From positions 26,667 to 56,951 of the forward strand of contig DBZX01000095.1 in the NCBI GenBank assembly GCA_002311335.1: 30,285 bases of DNA, given 5' to 3'. Position 1 is the stretch's first letter, and the number at the start of each line of letters is the position of its first letter. The translations under genes were made by a program, and so were the position numbers. The notes beneath the pieces were generated by a model, which saw nothing but the letters and a program-made list of their open reading frames with translations, was not told the origin of the DNA and did no database searches. This stretch comes from a bacterium UBP10_UBA1149 (lineage in GTDB: Bacteria; Desulfobacterota; Binatia; UBA1149). Positions 8,058 through 15,396 of this stretch are shown here, piece after piece.

Positions 8058-9148
8058 GCGCGGCCAGGGGGCGGCCCGCCTTGTTGGCGATCCTGTGGTA
8101 CTCGCCGGCACCGGCCTGGCGCCTGGCCCGCCTGCTGCTCGCGCCCCTGTCCCTGCTGTACTGGCTCGTGCTGTACCTGCGCAACGCCGCCTGGGACTCC
8201 GGCTTGTTGCGCGCCCGGAGCGTGGGATTGCCGGTGTTGTGCGTGGGCAACATCAATTCGGGCGGAACCGGCAAGACCCCGCTTGTGATCTGGTTGGTCG
8301 ATTCACTGAAAAAGCGTGGTTACACGGCTGTCGTTGTCAGCCGCGGCTACGGGTCCAGCGGCGACGTCGATCGCGTGGACGCCGCCCGGTCCGGGGCGGG
8401 CTCCCATCGATCTGCCGACGAGGCAGTGCTCGTGGCTCGTCGTTGTGACTGCACGGTGGTGACCGCTGCCGACCGGGTGGCGGCTTGTCGCCTTGCGGAA
8501 CGGGAAGCCGGCGTCGACCTGCTGATTCTCGACGATGGCTTTCAGTATCGGCGGCTCGCCCGCGACCTTGATCTCGTGTTGCTTGCCGTGGGCGACCGGG
8601 ATGCGCGGTTACTGCCGCGCGGTCCGCTGCGCGAACCTGCTTCGGCGTTGAGCAGGGCTGACATCATTGTCGAAAACGCCGGCGGAGAGAGTGGCCCGAT
8701 GGTGTCCCGGCGGGCAGTGGGGCTCGTGGACAGGGTATCGAGCGACGTCGAGCCGGGCTCGCTCGAGCGGCTGCGCGGGCAGCGCGTGGTGGTGATCTGC
8801 GGCATTGCCGGCCCGGCCGCTTTCGTTGACATGCTGGTTTCCTGCGCTGCGTCGGTCGAAGAGGTCTACGCCTTTGCCGATCACCACGACTACCAGCCGG
8901 GCGACCTCGATCCCCTGCGCGCGGCGCAGCGAAGCGGAGCCCTGCTGCTGACGACGGAAAAAGACCTCGTCAAGCTCGAAGCTTTCGTGGACGAAGGGTT
9001 CAGCCCGCTGGCGCTCAGGCTCGGGCTGGAAGTAGAAGGTGGCCCGGCGTTGCTCGATGCGGTCGTGGATGCACTTGACCTGAAAGAGCGTGGGCCGCAT
9101 CATCAGCGGTCTGGCGCCCCCGGGGGCGACGCGGGAATCAATAAATGA
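8054..9148 (+). CDS. lpxK: Tetraacyldisaccharide 4'-kinase LpxK
   Basis: LpxK phosphorylates the 4' position of the tetra-acyl disaccharide to give lipid IVA, at the membrane. The 364-residue protein has a hydrophobic N-terminal helix (about 25-42), then VGNINSGGTGKTPLV with P-loop SGGTGKT (69-75). SRGYGS, DEAVLVARR and LILDDGFQYRRLARDLDLVL follow, with the conserved DDGFQ, and then FADHHDYQPGDL and TEKDLVKL. These are standard LpxK features and the length is slightly above the usual (about 330-350). The GTG start overlaps the waaA stop (GTGA) and the stop overlaps the epimerase start (ATGA), so this stretch is tightly coupled. Confidence 0.95.
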   Translation: MSAARGRPALLAILWYSPAPAWRLARLLLAPLSLLYWLVLYLRNAAWDSGLLRARSVGLPVLCVGNINSGGTGKTPLVIWLVDSLKKRGYTAVVVSRGYGSSGDVDRVDAARSGAGSHRSADEAVLVARRCDCTVVTAADRVAACRLAEREAGVDLLILDDGFQYRRLARDLDLVLLAVGDRDARLLPRGPLREPASALSRADIIVENAGGESGPMVSRRAVGLVDRVSSDVEPGSLERLRGQRVVVICGIAGPAAFVDMLVSCAASVEEVYAFADHHDYQPGDLDPLRAAQRSGALLLTTEKDLVKLEAFVDEGFSPLALRLGLEVEGGPALLDAVVDALDLKERGPHHQRSGAPGGDAGINK

Positions 9149-10113
9149 AGGCCTTGGTGACCGGTGCTGCGGGGTTTGTTGGCTCCTCTTTAAGCGATGC
9201 GTTGCTCCAGGCTGGCCACGAGGTGACGGGTGTCGACTGCTTTGTCGACTACTACGCGCGCGCCCTCAAGGAAGACAATCTCAAGAAGGCCAGGCAGTCG
9301 TCGTCGTACAACTTCGTCGAGGCGAGCCTGGTCGACGCGGAGCTCTCCGGACTGCTCGAAGGGGTGGACTGGGTCTTTCACCAGGCTGCCCAGGCTGGCG
9401 TCAGGGCCAGCTGGGGCGCTGACTTCAGGATCTATAGCGACAACAACGTTTACGCTACGCAGCGATTGCTCGAAGCCTGCCTTGCGGCTTCGGTCTCCAA
9501 GCTGGTGTACGCCTCCTCGTCGTCGGTCTACGGTGACACGCGGGATCTTCCCATGACAGAGAGCAGTGCCACGCGCCCGGTGTCGCCCTACGGCGTGACC
9601 AAGCTGGCGGGCGAGCACCTGGTGTCCCTGTACAGCGTCAATTATGGCTTGCCGACGGTGGTCTTGCGCTACTTTACCGTTTACGGTCCCCGCCAACGCC
9701 CCGACATGGCTTTCAACCGCTTTATTCGATCTACTCTTGAAGGCGGGGAGATCACGCTCTACGGTGACGGTGAGCAGTCGAGGGATTTTACTTTCGTGGA
9801 CGACATCGTGGCCGCCAACATGGCGGCTGCCGCGGCGCCGGTTACGGGCGAGTTGCTCAACATAGGCGGCGGCTCGCGCATAACCGTCAACGAAGTGTTG
9901 GCCCTCATTGGCGATATCACCGGCCGCGAGCCCCAGGTGAAACGGCACGACAAGCAGAAAGGTGACGTCGTTCATACGGTAGCCGACACCAGCCGAGCGC
10001 TTGAGCTCATAGGCTACAAACCGGCCGTCGGCTTGAGAGAAGGCTTGAGCCGCGAGCGCGACTGGTTGCAGTCGCTCGACGCGGGGCTTATCGCCGCCAT
10101 GGGGGCAGTATGA
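9145..10113 (+). CDS. NAD-dependent nucleotide-sugar epimerase/dehydratase (extended SDR)
   Basis: The 322-residue protein has the extended-SDR NAD site TGAAGFVG (6-13), the serine stretch YASSSSVYGDT, the catalytic YGVTK (Y149, K153), and the substrate region LRYFTVYGPRQRPDMAFNRF. DFTFVDDIV and LNIGGGSRITVNEVL follow. The N-terminal YYARALKEDNL resembles UDP-glucuronate 4-epimerases more than GalE, but the exact sugar cannot be fixed by eye; UDP-glucose/galactose or UDP-GlcA/GalA epimerisation are the main options. Its place directly after lpxK (ATGA overlap) suggests it supplies a sugar for LPS core or lipid A decoration. ATG 9145 has GGGA 8 bases upstream. The stop overlaps the next start (ATGA). 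Confidence 0.88.
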   Translation: MKALVTGAAGFVGSSLSDALLQAGHEVTGVDCFVDYYARALKEDNLKKARQSSSYNFVEASLVDAELSGLLEGVDWVFHQAAQAGVRASWGADFRIYSDNNVYATQRLLEACLAASVSKLVYASSSSVYGDTRDLPMTESSATRPVSPYGVTKLAGEHLVSLYSVNYGLPTVVLRYFTVYGPRQRPDMAFNRFIRSTLEGGEITLYGDGEQSRDFTFVDDIVAANMAAAAAPVTGELLNIGGGSRITVNEVLALIGDITGREPQVKRHDKQKGDVVHTVADTSRALELIGYKPAVGLREGLSRERDWLQSLDAGLIAAMGAV

Positions 10114-10277
10114 AAAACGATCCCGGTCTCCTCGACGTCCTGGCCTGCCCGTCCTGCAAGGGGCGCCTGCAGTATACGAGCGACGAGAAACTATTCTGCG
10201 ACGCCTGCCGCCTGGTCTTTGACGTGAAAGACGGCGTGCCGGTTCTTCTCGTAGAAGAGGCGGAGCCGGCCGACTGA
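10110..10277 (+). CDS. Trm112-like small zinc-ribbon protein (YcaR type)
   Basis: This 55-residue protein begins MKNDPGLLDVLACPSCKG. Cysteine pairs lie at 13/16 (CPSC) and 30/33 (CDAC), followed by a GVPVLLVEEAE tail. That is the Trm112/YcaR pattern: LACP.C.G, C..C, then a GIP-like turn. In E. coli the homologue YcaR lies between lpxK and kdsB, so linkage to lpxK is also seen here. The molecular role of the bacterial family is poorly defined; eukaryotic Trm112 activates methyltransferases. ATG overlaps the epimerase stop (ATGA). The gene is complete despite its size, and the frame is fixed by overlap and cysteine spacing. Confidence 0.85.
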   Translation: MKNDPGLLDVLACPSCKGRLQYTSDEKLFCDACRLVFDVKDGVPVLLVEEAEPAD

Positions 10278-10295
10278 AGTGGAGGCTTCGTCCAG

Positions 10296-11018
10296 GTGGC
10301 CCTGATCCTTCCCGAAGGATACGAGGACCTCGACAGGGGTTCGGTAAGGGTGGTGGCTGCCCGTCTCGACCTGGAAGAAATGACAGGCTTGCTTTGCGGG
10401 GCTGACCGCGACGAGGCAGGCGAAGTCGTCAGCGGTGGTCGTGGCGGAACCCGGCGAGTGGTGTTGCCCGGTGGCCGAGCGGTTTACGTGCGCCACTACC
10501 TGCGCGGCGGCATGATGCGGTTTCTCAGCCGTGACCTTTACCTCGCCCGCCCGGCCCGGCCGCTGCGCGAGCTCGCGGTCACCCACTACGCCCGTGCATC
10601 GGGTTGCCCGGTGCCGCAGGTGCTGGCGGTCTGCGTGGAAGAGGCGGGGATGTTTTACAGGGGATGGATGGTTACGGGCGAGCTGGAAGGCACCCGCCCT
10701 CTGTTCGACCTGTTTGCGAGCGCGGACGAGGCTGGCCGAAAAAAACTGCTGCGGGCCGCGGGCCGCGCGATCCGCTGCTTGCACGACGCGGGGGTCTATC
10801 ACCCCGACCTCACAGGCCAGAACCTGCTCGTAGACCGGGACGGTGAAGCCTGGGTCATTGATTTTGATCGCGCATGGTTGGGCAGGCCTAACGTGACTCG
10901 TCATGCCGATGCGGCCCGCGATCGTTTCTGGCGTTCGATGGTCAAGCTGTCGGCCGCCGCGGGCATGGCGCTTGATGGTGAACAGCGACGCTGGCTTGAG
11001 TGGGGCTACCGGGGTTAG
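10296..11018 (+). CDS. Lipopolysaccharide kinase family protein (Kdo kinase KdkA-like)
   Basis: The 240-residue protein has a protein-kinase-like fold of the InaA/KdkA/WaaP group. The catalytic loop is HDAGVYHPDLTGQNLLV (163-179, D171 catalytic), followed by VIDFDRA (187-193) with the metal-binding DFD. The N-lobe stretch VYVRHYLRGG (63-72) precedes a linker typical of the family, RPARPLRELAV. KdkA phosphorylates Kdo on lipid A in organisms such as Haemophilus and Vibrio. That role fits the location after waaA/lpxK but is inference; a heptose kinase is the alternative. GTG 10296 has GGAGG (10281-10285) 10 bases upstream. It is probably the last LPS gene of the operon, though yicC follows after only 9 bases. 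Confidence 0.82.
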   Translation: MALILPEGYEDLDRGSVRVVAARLDLEEMTGLLCGADRDEAGEVVSGGRGGTRRVVLPGGRAVYVRHYLRGGMMRFLSRDLYLARPARPLRELAVTHYARASGCPVPQVLAVCVEEAGMFYRGWMVTGELEGTRPLFDLFASADEAGRKKLLRAAGRAIRCLHDAGVYHPDLTGQNLLVDRDGEAWVIDFDRAWLGRPNVTRHADAARDRFWRSMVKLSAAAGMALDGEQRRWLEWGYRG

Positions 11019-11027
11019 GGTGTTGTC

Positions 11028-11900
11028 GTGAAGAGTATGACGGGATTTGGGACGGCCTCGGGCGTGGTCGAAGAAACAACCTTGCTGGTCGAGATACGTT
11101 CGGTCAATCAGCGCAACCTCGACATCAAGGTATCGCTACCGCGCGAGTACGGACGCTGGGAGAGCGAGTTTCGCCGCACGGTGGGGTCGATTGTAGAACG
11201 CGGTCGCGTTGAGCTCTACATCGGACGCAACTCCCAGCAGGGCCCGGGCTCGGTCAAGGTCAACAGCAGGGCGGCGCAAGCGTGGATCAAGGCATGGAGG
11301 TCACTGCAGAAGGAGTTCGGGCTGCAAGGAGAGCTCGAGCTTTCCCTGCTGCAGGGCAGGAGCGATATCTTCGTGGTAAGCGAGCGAGCTTCGGTGGCGG
11401 CCGAGGAGCTGGCCGTCGTTCGCGGGCTGCTCGATAAGGCGCTGCAGGCCCACCTTCGTGATCGCAAGCGCGAGGGGGGATACTTGAAAAAGGATATGCT
11501 CGGCCGCCTGCGCGTGCTGCGCAAGACCGCGGGGGGGCTCGCGAACATCTGCCGGGGTATGGCCGGCCGGTTGCGAGCCAGGCTCGAAAGTCGCGTGGCC
11601 GACCTTATCGGCTCGGGACGGATCGACGAGGCCCGCCTGGCCCAGGAGGTGGCGCTTTTGGCCGATCGCACCGACGTGACCGAAGAACTCGTCCGACTCG
11701 ACAGCCACGTCGACGCCCTGGTGGAACTCACCCGCGTGCAGGGCCCCGTTGGTAAGAGGTTCGACTTCCTCCTGCAGGAAGTAGGCAGGGAATTGAACAC
11801 GATTTCGTCCAAGGTGGGGGAGCTGGCCGTGAAAAAACTGGTGCTCGACGGTAAGGTGGAGATGGAGCGGCTGCGAGAGCAGGTGCAGAACGTGGAGTAA
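11028..11900 (+). CDS. yicC: YicC-family endoribonuclease
   Basis: The 290-residue protein begins MKSMTGFGTASG, followed by EIRSVNQRNLDIKVSLP (25-41), the conserved YicC N-terminal signature. It ends with LDSHVDALVELTRVQGPVGKRFDFLLQEVGRELNTISSK, the C-terminal DUF1732-type signature. E. coli YicC is an endoribonuclease affecting small-RNA turnover. The gene is commonly next to gmk, as here (6 bases apart). The GTG start is one codon-phase choice; ATG 11037 is an alternative three codons in, but MKSMTGFG is the usual N-terminus. It begins 9 bases after the kinase gene, so read-through from the LPS operon is likely. Confidence 0.93.
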   Translation: MKSMTGFGTASGVVEETTLLVEIRSVNQRNLDIKVSLPREYGRWESEFRRTVGSIVERGRVELYIGRNSQQGPGSVKVNSRAAQAWIKAWRSLQKEFGLQGELELSLLQGRSDIFVVSERASVAAEELAVVRGLLDKALQAHLRDRKREGGYLKKDMLGRLRVLRKTAGGLANICRGMAGRLRARLESRVADLIGSGRIDEARLAQEVALLADRTDVTEELVRLDSHVDALVELTRVQGPVGKRFDFLLQEVGRELNTISSKVGELAVKKLVLDGKVEMERLREQVQNVE

Positions 11901-11906
11901 GCGGCA

Positions 11907-12527
11907 GTGAGTGGCAGGCTTTTTATCTTTTCGGGGCCGTCGGGTTCTGGCAAATCTACCATATGCGCGGGCTTACTCGATACCTTTGCCGATCTTAAAA
12001 TCTCGCTTTCAACCACCACCCGGCCGCCGCGCGAGGGCGAAACCGACGGCGTGGAGTACCTGTTTGTCGACGACGCCGAGTTCGACCGCATGGTCAAGGA
12101 GGGGTTGTTTGCCGAATGGGCCACCGTCCACCGTCATCGTTACGGCACTTCGCTGGCGGTGGTGGAAGCCGCCCTTGACGAAGGGCACGACCTTCTTCTC
12201 GATGTCGACGTGCAGGGCGCAGCGGCGATCAGGAAGCTGTACCCCGATGCCGTGGCGATCTTCCTGTTGCCACCTTCGCGGGAAGTGCTGGCCGCCCGCC
12301 TGGCCGCACGCGGCACCGACAGCGATGAAGTCATAGGCCACCGCCTGGCTGAAGTGGCTGCCGAATTAGCCCGGGTGGCCGACTACGACCACTGCGTGGT
12401 CAACGACGATCTCGAAGCTGCCAAGGCTGCCTGCGCCGGCATAGTACGCGGTTTCAGCAGCCGGGTGACCAGTCCCGCGGAGGGCCCTGCAAGGGCGGTG
12501 CTGGATTCTTTTGAGGAAAAGGATTGA
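11907..12527 (+). CDS. gmk: Guanylate kinase
   Basis: Guanylate kinase converts GMP and ATP to GDP and ADP in the cytoplasm. The 206-residue protein shows P-loop FSGPSGSGKST (8-18), then STTTRPPREGETDGVEYLFV, the GMP-binding region typical of the family. E.WA.VH.(H)RYGTS, DVDVQGAAAI and IFLLPPS follow. Length matches the family (about 205). The GTG start is not preceded by a strong Shine-Dalgarno sequence. The usual neighbour rpoZ (RNA polymerase omega) is absent: the gmk stop overlaps the TTG of rel directly. GDP from this enzyme feeds both GTP pools and (p)ppGpp synthesis by the next gene. Confidence 0.96.
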   Translation: MSGRLFIFSGPSGSGKSTICAGLLDTFADLKISLSTTTRPPREGETDGVEYLFVDDAEFDRMVKEGLFAEWATVHRHRYGTSLAVVEAALDEGHDLLLDVDVQGAAAIRKLYPDAVAIFLLPPSREVLAARLAARGTDSDEVIGHRLAEVAAELARVADYDHCVVNDDLEAAKAACAGIVRGFSSRVTSPAEGPARAVLDSFEEKD

Positions 12528-14659
12528 GCCTCGGCGACCTACTCCGCAAGACCCGGGAATACCTGTCCGAAGACGATGTCGCGCTGGTGTCGAAGGCCTA
12601 CGACTTTTCGGCCGAGGTTCACGCGGGTCAACTTCGGCAGTCGGGTGAGCCCTACCTGATCCACCCCCTGGCCGTGGCCCTGCTGCTCGCTGACCTCAGG
12701 CTCGATGTCGACTCGGTGGTCACCGGGCTGCTTCACGACACAGTGGAAGACACCCTGGCTACCACCGAGCAGATCGAGGAACGTTTCGGCGCCGAGGTCG
12801 CCGGGCTGGTCGACGGGGTGACCAAGATCAGCCTGTTGGAAACCGAAGACAGCGAGACACTGGAGGCCGAAAACCAGCGCAAAGTTGTTTTGGCCGCGGC
12901 CCGCGACGTGCGCGTGCTGCTGGTAAAGTTGGCCGACAGGGCCCACAACCTGCGCACCATAAAACACCTGGCACCGGAAAAGCAGCAACGGATCGCCCGC
13001 GAGACGCTCGATCTCTATGCCCCGCTGGCGCATCGCCTGGGCATCAACTGGCTCAAGACCGAGCTCGAAGACTCTTGTTTTCGGGTGCTTTACGCCGAAG
13101 AGCACCGCGCACTGCGTGAGAGGCTTTCGCTCAACCGGCTGGAGCGGGAGGGCTACATGAGCGAAGTCTGTAATCTGCTGACCAAGCGCCTGGGTGATGG
13201 TGGCCTGGAGGCCGAGGTGGGCGGGCGCACCAAGAGCGCCTACTCCGTGTTCTGCAAGATGAAAGACCAGGGCCTCGACTACGACGAAGTGCATGACGTG
13301 GTGGCCTTTCGTGTCGTGGTGGACAGCAGAAACGAGTGTTACGAAGCGCTGGGCATCATGCACGCTTACTGGCGGCCGGTGCCCGGGCGTTTCAGGGATT
13401 ACGTGGCGCTGCCCAAGGCCAACATGTACCAGTCGCTGCACACCACGGTGATCGGCCCCTACGGCGAGCGCATGGAGATACAGGTGCGCACAGGAGAAAT
13501 GCACCGCATTGCCGAGCACGGCATCGCCGCGCACTGGCGCTACAAGTCACGGGACGACCAGGGAACCGACGAAGACGAACGCCTTGAATGGCTGCGCCAG
13601 GTCCTCGAGTGGCAGAAGATTGACGATCCCCGCGAGTTCATCGACACCATAAAGGCCGACGTCACGGCCGAGGACGTTTATGTCTTTACGCCCAAGGGCG
13701 ACACAGTGTCTCTGCCGCTGGGCGCGACCGTAGTCGATTTTGCCTACAGTATTCACACCGACATCGGCAACTACTGCGCCGGTGCTCGTGTGAACGGGCG
13801 CCTGGTGCCCATCAAGTACCGCCTCGAGCAGGGCGACTCTGTCGAAATTCTCACGACCGAGGAACTCGCGCCGTCGCGGGACTGGCTCAAGTTTGTCGTC
13901 AGTCACCACGCCCGCGAACGGGTGCTGAGTGTGCTCAAGCAGGAGGAGCAGACGAGAGCGATCGCCTTGGGGCGCGCCATAGTGGAGCGCGACCTCAAGG
14001 TAGAAAGCCTGGACCTCGCCCGTCTTCACCGCGAGGGACGAGTGGCCGACCTGCTGAAGAAGTTCCGCAAGGCCAACGAGGAGGAGCTCCTCGAATCGGT
14101 TGGTCTCGGTCGGATCACGGTCGCCCAGGTACTCGATCACCTGTTGCCCGATCGCGCTGCCAAGGCTGGGCCGCGCAGGCGCTTCAGGAGAATATTCGGA
14201 TTGCTGGCCCGCCAGTCTAAAACCGGAGTTACCGTGCGCGGCGTAGAAGGCACGGTCGTTCGCTTCGGCAAGTGCTGCCAGCCCCTGCCAGGAGATTCGA
14301 TAGTCGGCTTCCTGACCAAGGGCAGGGGCATTACCGTCCACTCGCTCGACTGCCAGCGCCTGGCAGATTCGGATTCGCGCCGGCACGTGGAGGTGACCTG
14401 GGAGAAAGGCGCCCGTGCCCTCACGAAGGTGAAGCTCGAGGTCGATTCTAGTGACAGGCCCGGCCTGCTGGCGGGAATGAGCCAGGCCATAACCGCGGCG
14501 GGCGTTAATATCGAACGAGCGCAGGTGCGCAGCATCGGCGACAATCGGGCCACCAACGTATTTGAACTGGTGCTGGGTCACGTCGACGAACTCAAGCGCG
14601 TTTCGCGCAACCTTCGAAGGGTTCCCGGTGTGCGTGACGTTCGTCGTATAAGAGCTTGA
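12524..14659 (+). CDS. rel: Bifunctional (p)ppGpp synthetase/hydrolase, RelA/SpoT family
   Basis: The 711-residue long-form Rel makes and degrades (p)ppGpp, the stringent-response alarmone. The hydrolase domain keeps its metal and catalytic residues: RQSGEPYLIHPLAVA, LLHDTVEDT (H71, D72, E75, D76) and LADRAHNLRT, so hydrolysis should be active. The synthetase domain starts near R235 (GRTKSAYSVFCKMKDQG) and has YVALPKANMYQSLHTTVIGP and EIQVRT..MH.IAEHGIAAHW. A TGS domain lies near 383-445 (VYVFTPKGDTVSLPLGATVVD), a conserved-cysteine region near 584 (GKCCQPLPGD) and an ACT domain at the C-terminus. TTG 12524 overlaps the gmk stop (TTGA) and has GAGGA 6 bases upstream. It appears to be a single bifunctional enzyme rather than a specialised RelA. 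Confidence 0.95.
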   Translation: MSLGDLLRKTREYLSEDDVALVSKAYDFSAEVHAGQLRQSGEPYLIHPLAVALLLADLRLDVDSVVTGLLHDTVEDTLATTEQIEERFGAEVAGLVDGVTKISLLETEDSETLEAENQRKVVLAAARDVRVLLVKLADRAHNLRTIKHLAPEKQQRIARETLDLYAPLAHRLGINWLKTELEDSCFRVLYAEEHRALRERLSLNRLEREGYMSEVCNLLTKRLGDGGLEAEVGGRTKSAYSVFCKMKDQGLDYDEVHDVVAFRVVVDSRNECYEALGIMHAYWRPVPGRFRDYVALPKANMYQSLHTTVIGPYGERMEIQVRTGEMHRIAEHGIAAHWRYKSRDDQGTDEDERLEWLRQVLEWQKIDDPREFIDTIKADVTAEDVYVFTPKGDTVSLPLGATVVDFAYSIHTDIGNYCAGARVNGRLVPIKYRLEQGDSVEILTTEELAPSRDWLKFVVSHHARERVLSVLKQEEQTRAIALGRAIVERDLKVESLDLARLHREGRVADLLKKFRKANEEELLESVGLGRITVAQVLDHLLPDRAAKAGPRRRFRRIFGLLARQSKTGVTVRGVEGTVVRFGKCCQPLPGDSIVGFLTKGRGITVHSLDCQRLADSDSRRHVEVTWEKGARALTKVKLEVDSSDRPGLLAGMSQAITAAGVNIERAQVRSIGDNRATNVFELVLGHVDELKRVSRNLRRVPGVRDVRRIRA

Positions 14660-14671
14660 GCTTGCAGCGGC

Positions 14672-14679
14672 GGGGAGAG
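14672..14679 (+). promoter_or_regulatory. Shine-Dalgarno site fixing the ridA start
   Basis: GGGGAGAG lies 6 bases before GTG 14686. It favours that start over the in-frame TTG at 14656, which overlaps the rel stop and would add ten residues not seen in the family. Confidence 0.6.
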
Positions 14680-14685
14680 CAAACG

Positions 14686-15072
14686 GTGAGTGGCGAAAGA
14701 AAAGAGATATCGGTAGCGGGGGCTCCCCGGGCCATAGGCCCTTACAGCCAGGCCGTAGAAGTGGGCGACCTGTTGTTCTGCTCGGGGCAGATTCCCCTGG
14801 ACCCGGCAAGCGGAGAACTGGTAGACGGCGATTTTGCCTGCCAGGTGCGCAGGGCCCTCGACAACCTGGGCGCAGTGCTGGCCGGGGCCGGCATGGATTT
14901 TACAAACCTGGTCAAGGTCAACGTTTCACTGGTTGAACTGTCGCGCTTTGAAGAGTTCAACGCGATCTACGAATCCTGTCTCGGGGATGCCCGGCCAGCG
15001 CGGGCGGTCGTGGGAGTGTCGACTCTGCCGCGAGGCGCGGCCGTGGAGCTGGAGGCAGTAGCTTCTCGCTGA
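14686..15072 (+). CDS. ridA: RidA family reactive intermediate (enamine/imine) deaminase
   Basis: RidA hydrolyses reactive 2-aminoacrylate and related enamines released by PLP enzymes. The 128-residue protein has APRAIGPYSQAV (13-24), LFCSGQIPLDP (30-40) and PARAVVGVSTLPRGAAVELEA (104-124). R106 matches the substrate-binding Arg105 of characterised members, and E122 the conserved Glu. Length is exactly typical (about 126-130). The GTG start is chosen from a strong Shine-Dalgarno and family length. The gene follows rel closely, as in other deltaproteobacteria, and ends 17 bases from the convergent rpmB. A hairpin with a short T-run lies just downstream (15085-15102). Confidence 0.94.
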   Translation: MSGERKEISVAGAPRAIGPYSQAVEVGDLLFCSGQIPLDPASGELVDGDFACQVRRALDNLGAVLAGAGMDFTNLVKVNVSLVELSRFEEFNAIYESCLGDARPARAVVGVSTLPRGAAVELEAVASR

Positions 15073-15084
15073 TCGCGAGATGGC

Positions 15085-15102
15085 AGCCGTCAGGCGGCTT
15101 TT
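15085..15102 (+). terminator. Candidate terminator at the ridA/rpmB convergence
   Basis: AGCCG (15085-15089) pairs with CGGCT (15095-15099) around a TCAGG loop and is followed by TTTT (15099-15102). The element lies within the 3' end of rpmB. A second hairpin just before it, TCTCGC (15064-15069) with GCGAGA (15075-15080), spans the ridA stop. The T-run suits the + strand; the minus strand has none. The stem is short, so efficiency is uncertain. Confidence 0.42.
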
Positions 15103-15281
15103 ACGACTTTTCCGCTGCGTATGCAGCGAGTGCAGGCCTTGATGGTCTTCTTGGTCCCACCGTCAACCACGTGAACCTTCTGCAGGTTGGGCTGCCAGGT
15201 TCGCCTGTGCTTGTTGTGGGCGTGGGAAACCGTGTTGCCCACCCCTCGGCGTTTTCCGCATATGTCACAAACCCTGGCCAT
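15090..15281 (-). CDS. rpmB: 50S ribosomal protein L28 (zinc-ribbon form)
   Basis: This 63-residue protein begins MARVCDICGKRRGVGNTVSHAHNKHRR, the L28 signature, followed by WQPNLQKVHVV. Cysteine pairs at 5/8 and 50/53 make it a C+ (zinc-binding) L28. L28 sits near the E site of the large subunit and is needed for 70S assembly. It is the only minus-strand gene, convergent with ridA and divergent from pgi. On its strand, GGGAG lies 7 bases before the ATG. rpmG, a frequent partner, is not adjacent. A weak minus-strand promoter may exist around 15315-15345, but I could not fix its -10 box. Confidence 0.95.
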   Translation of the reverse strand: MARVCDICGKRRGVGNTVSHAHNKHRRTWQPNLQKVHVVDGGTKKTIKACTRCIRSGKVVKAA

Positions 15282-15361
15282 CTCTACTCTCCCGCTGTCG
15301 GTTGAATCGCGCGATAACTAGCATGCGCTCCTTACCGGGGCAAAAGCCGGGCGGCTCTCTA

Positions 15362-15390
15362 TTGTAAATCCGCGAATCGAGTGGTATCCG
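15362..15390 (+). promoter_or_regulatory. Candidate sigma70-type promoter of pgi
   Basis: TTGTAA (15362-15367) and TATCCG (15385-15390) are separated by 17 bases. The -35 is good and the -10 is weak (3 of 6). The -10 ends six bases before the pgi ATG, so a start at the usual distance would coincide with the start codon. No Shine-Dalgarno sequence is visible between the two. Confidence 0.33.
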
Positions 15391-15396
15391 GCGCCG

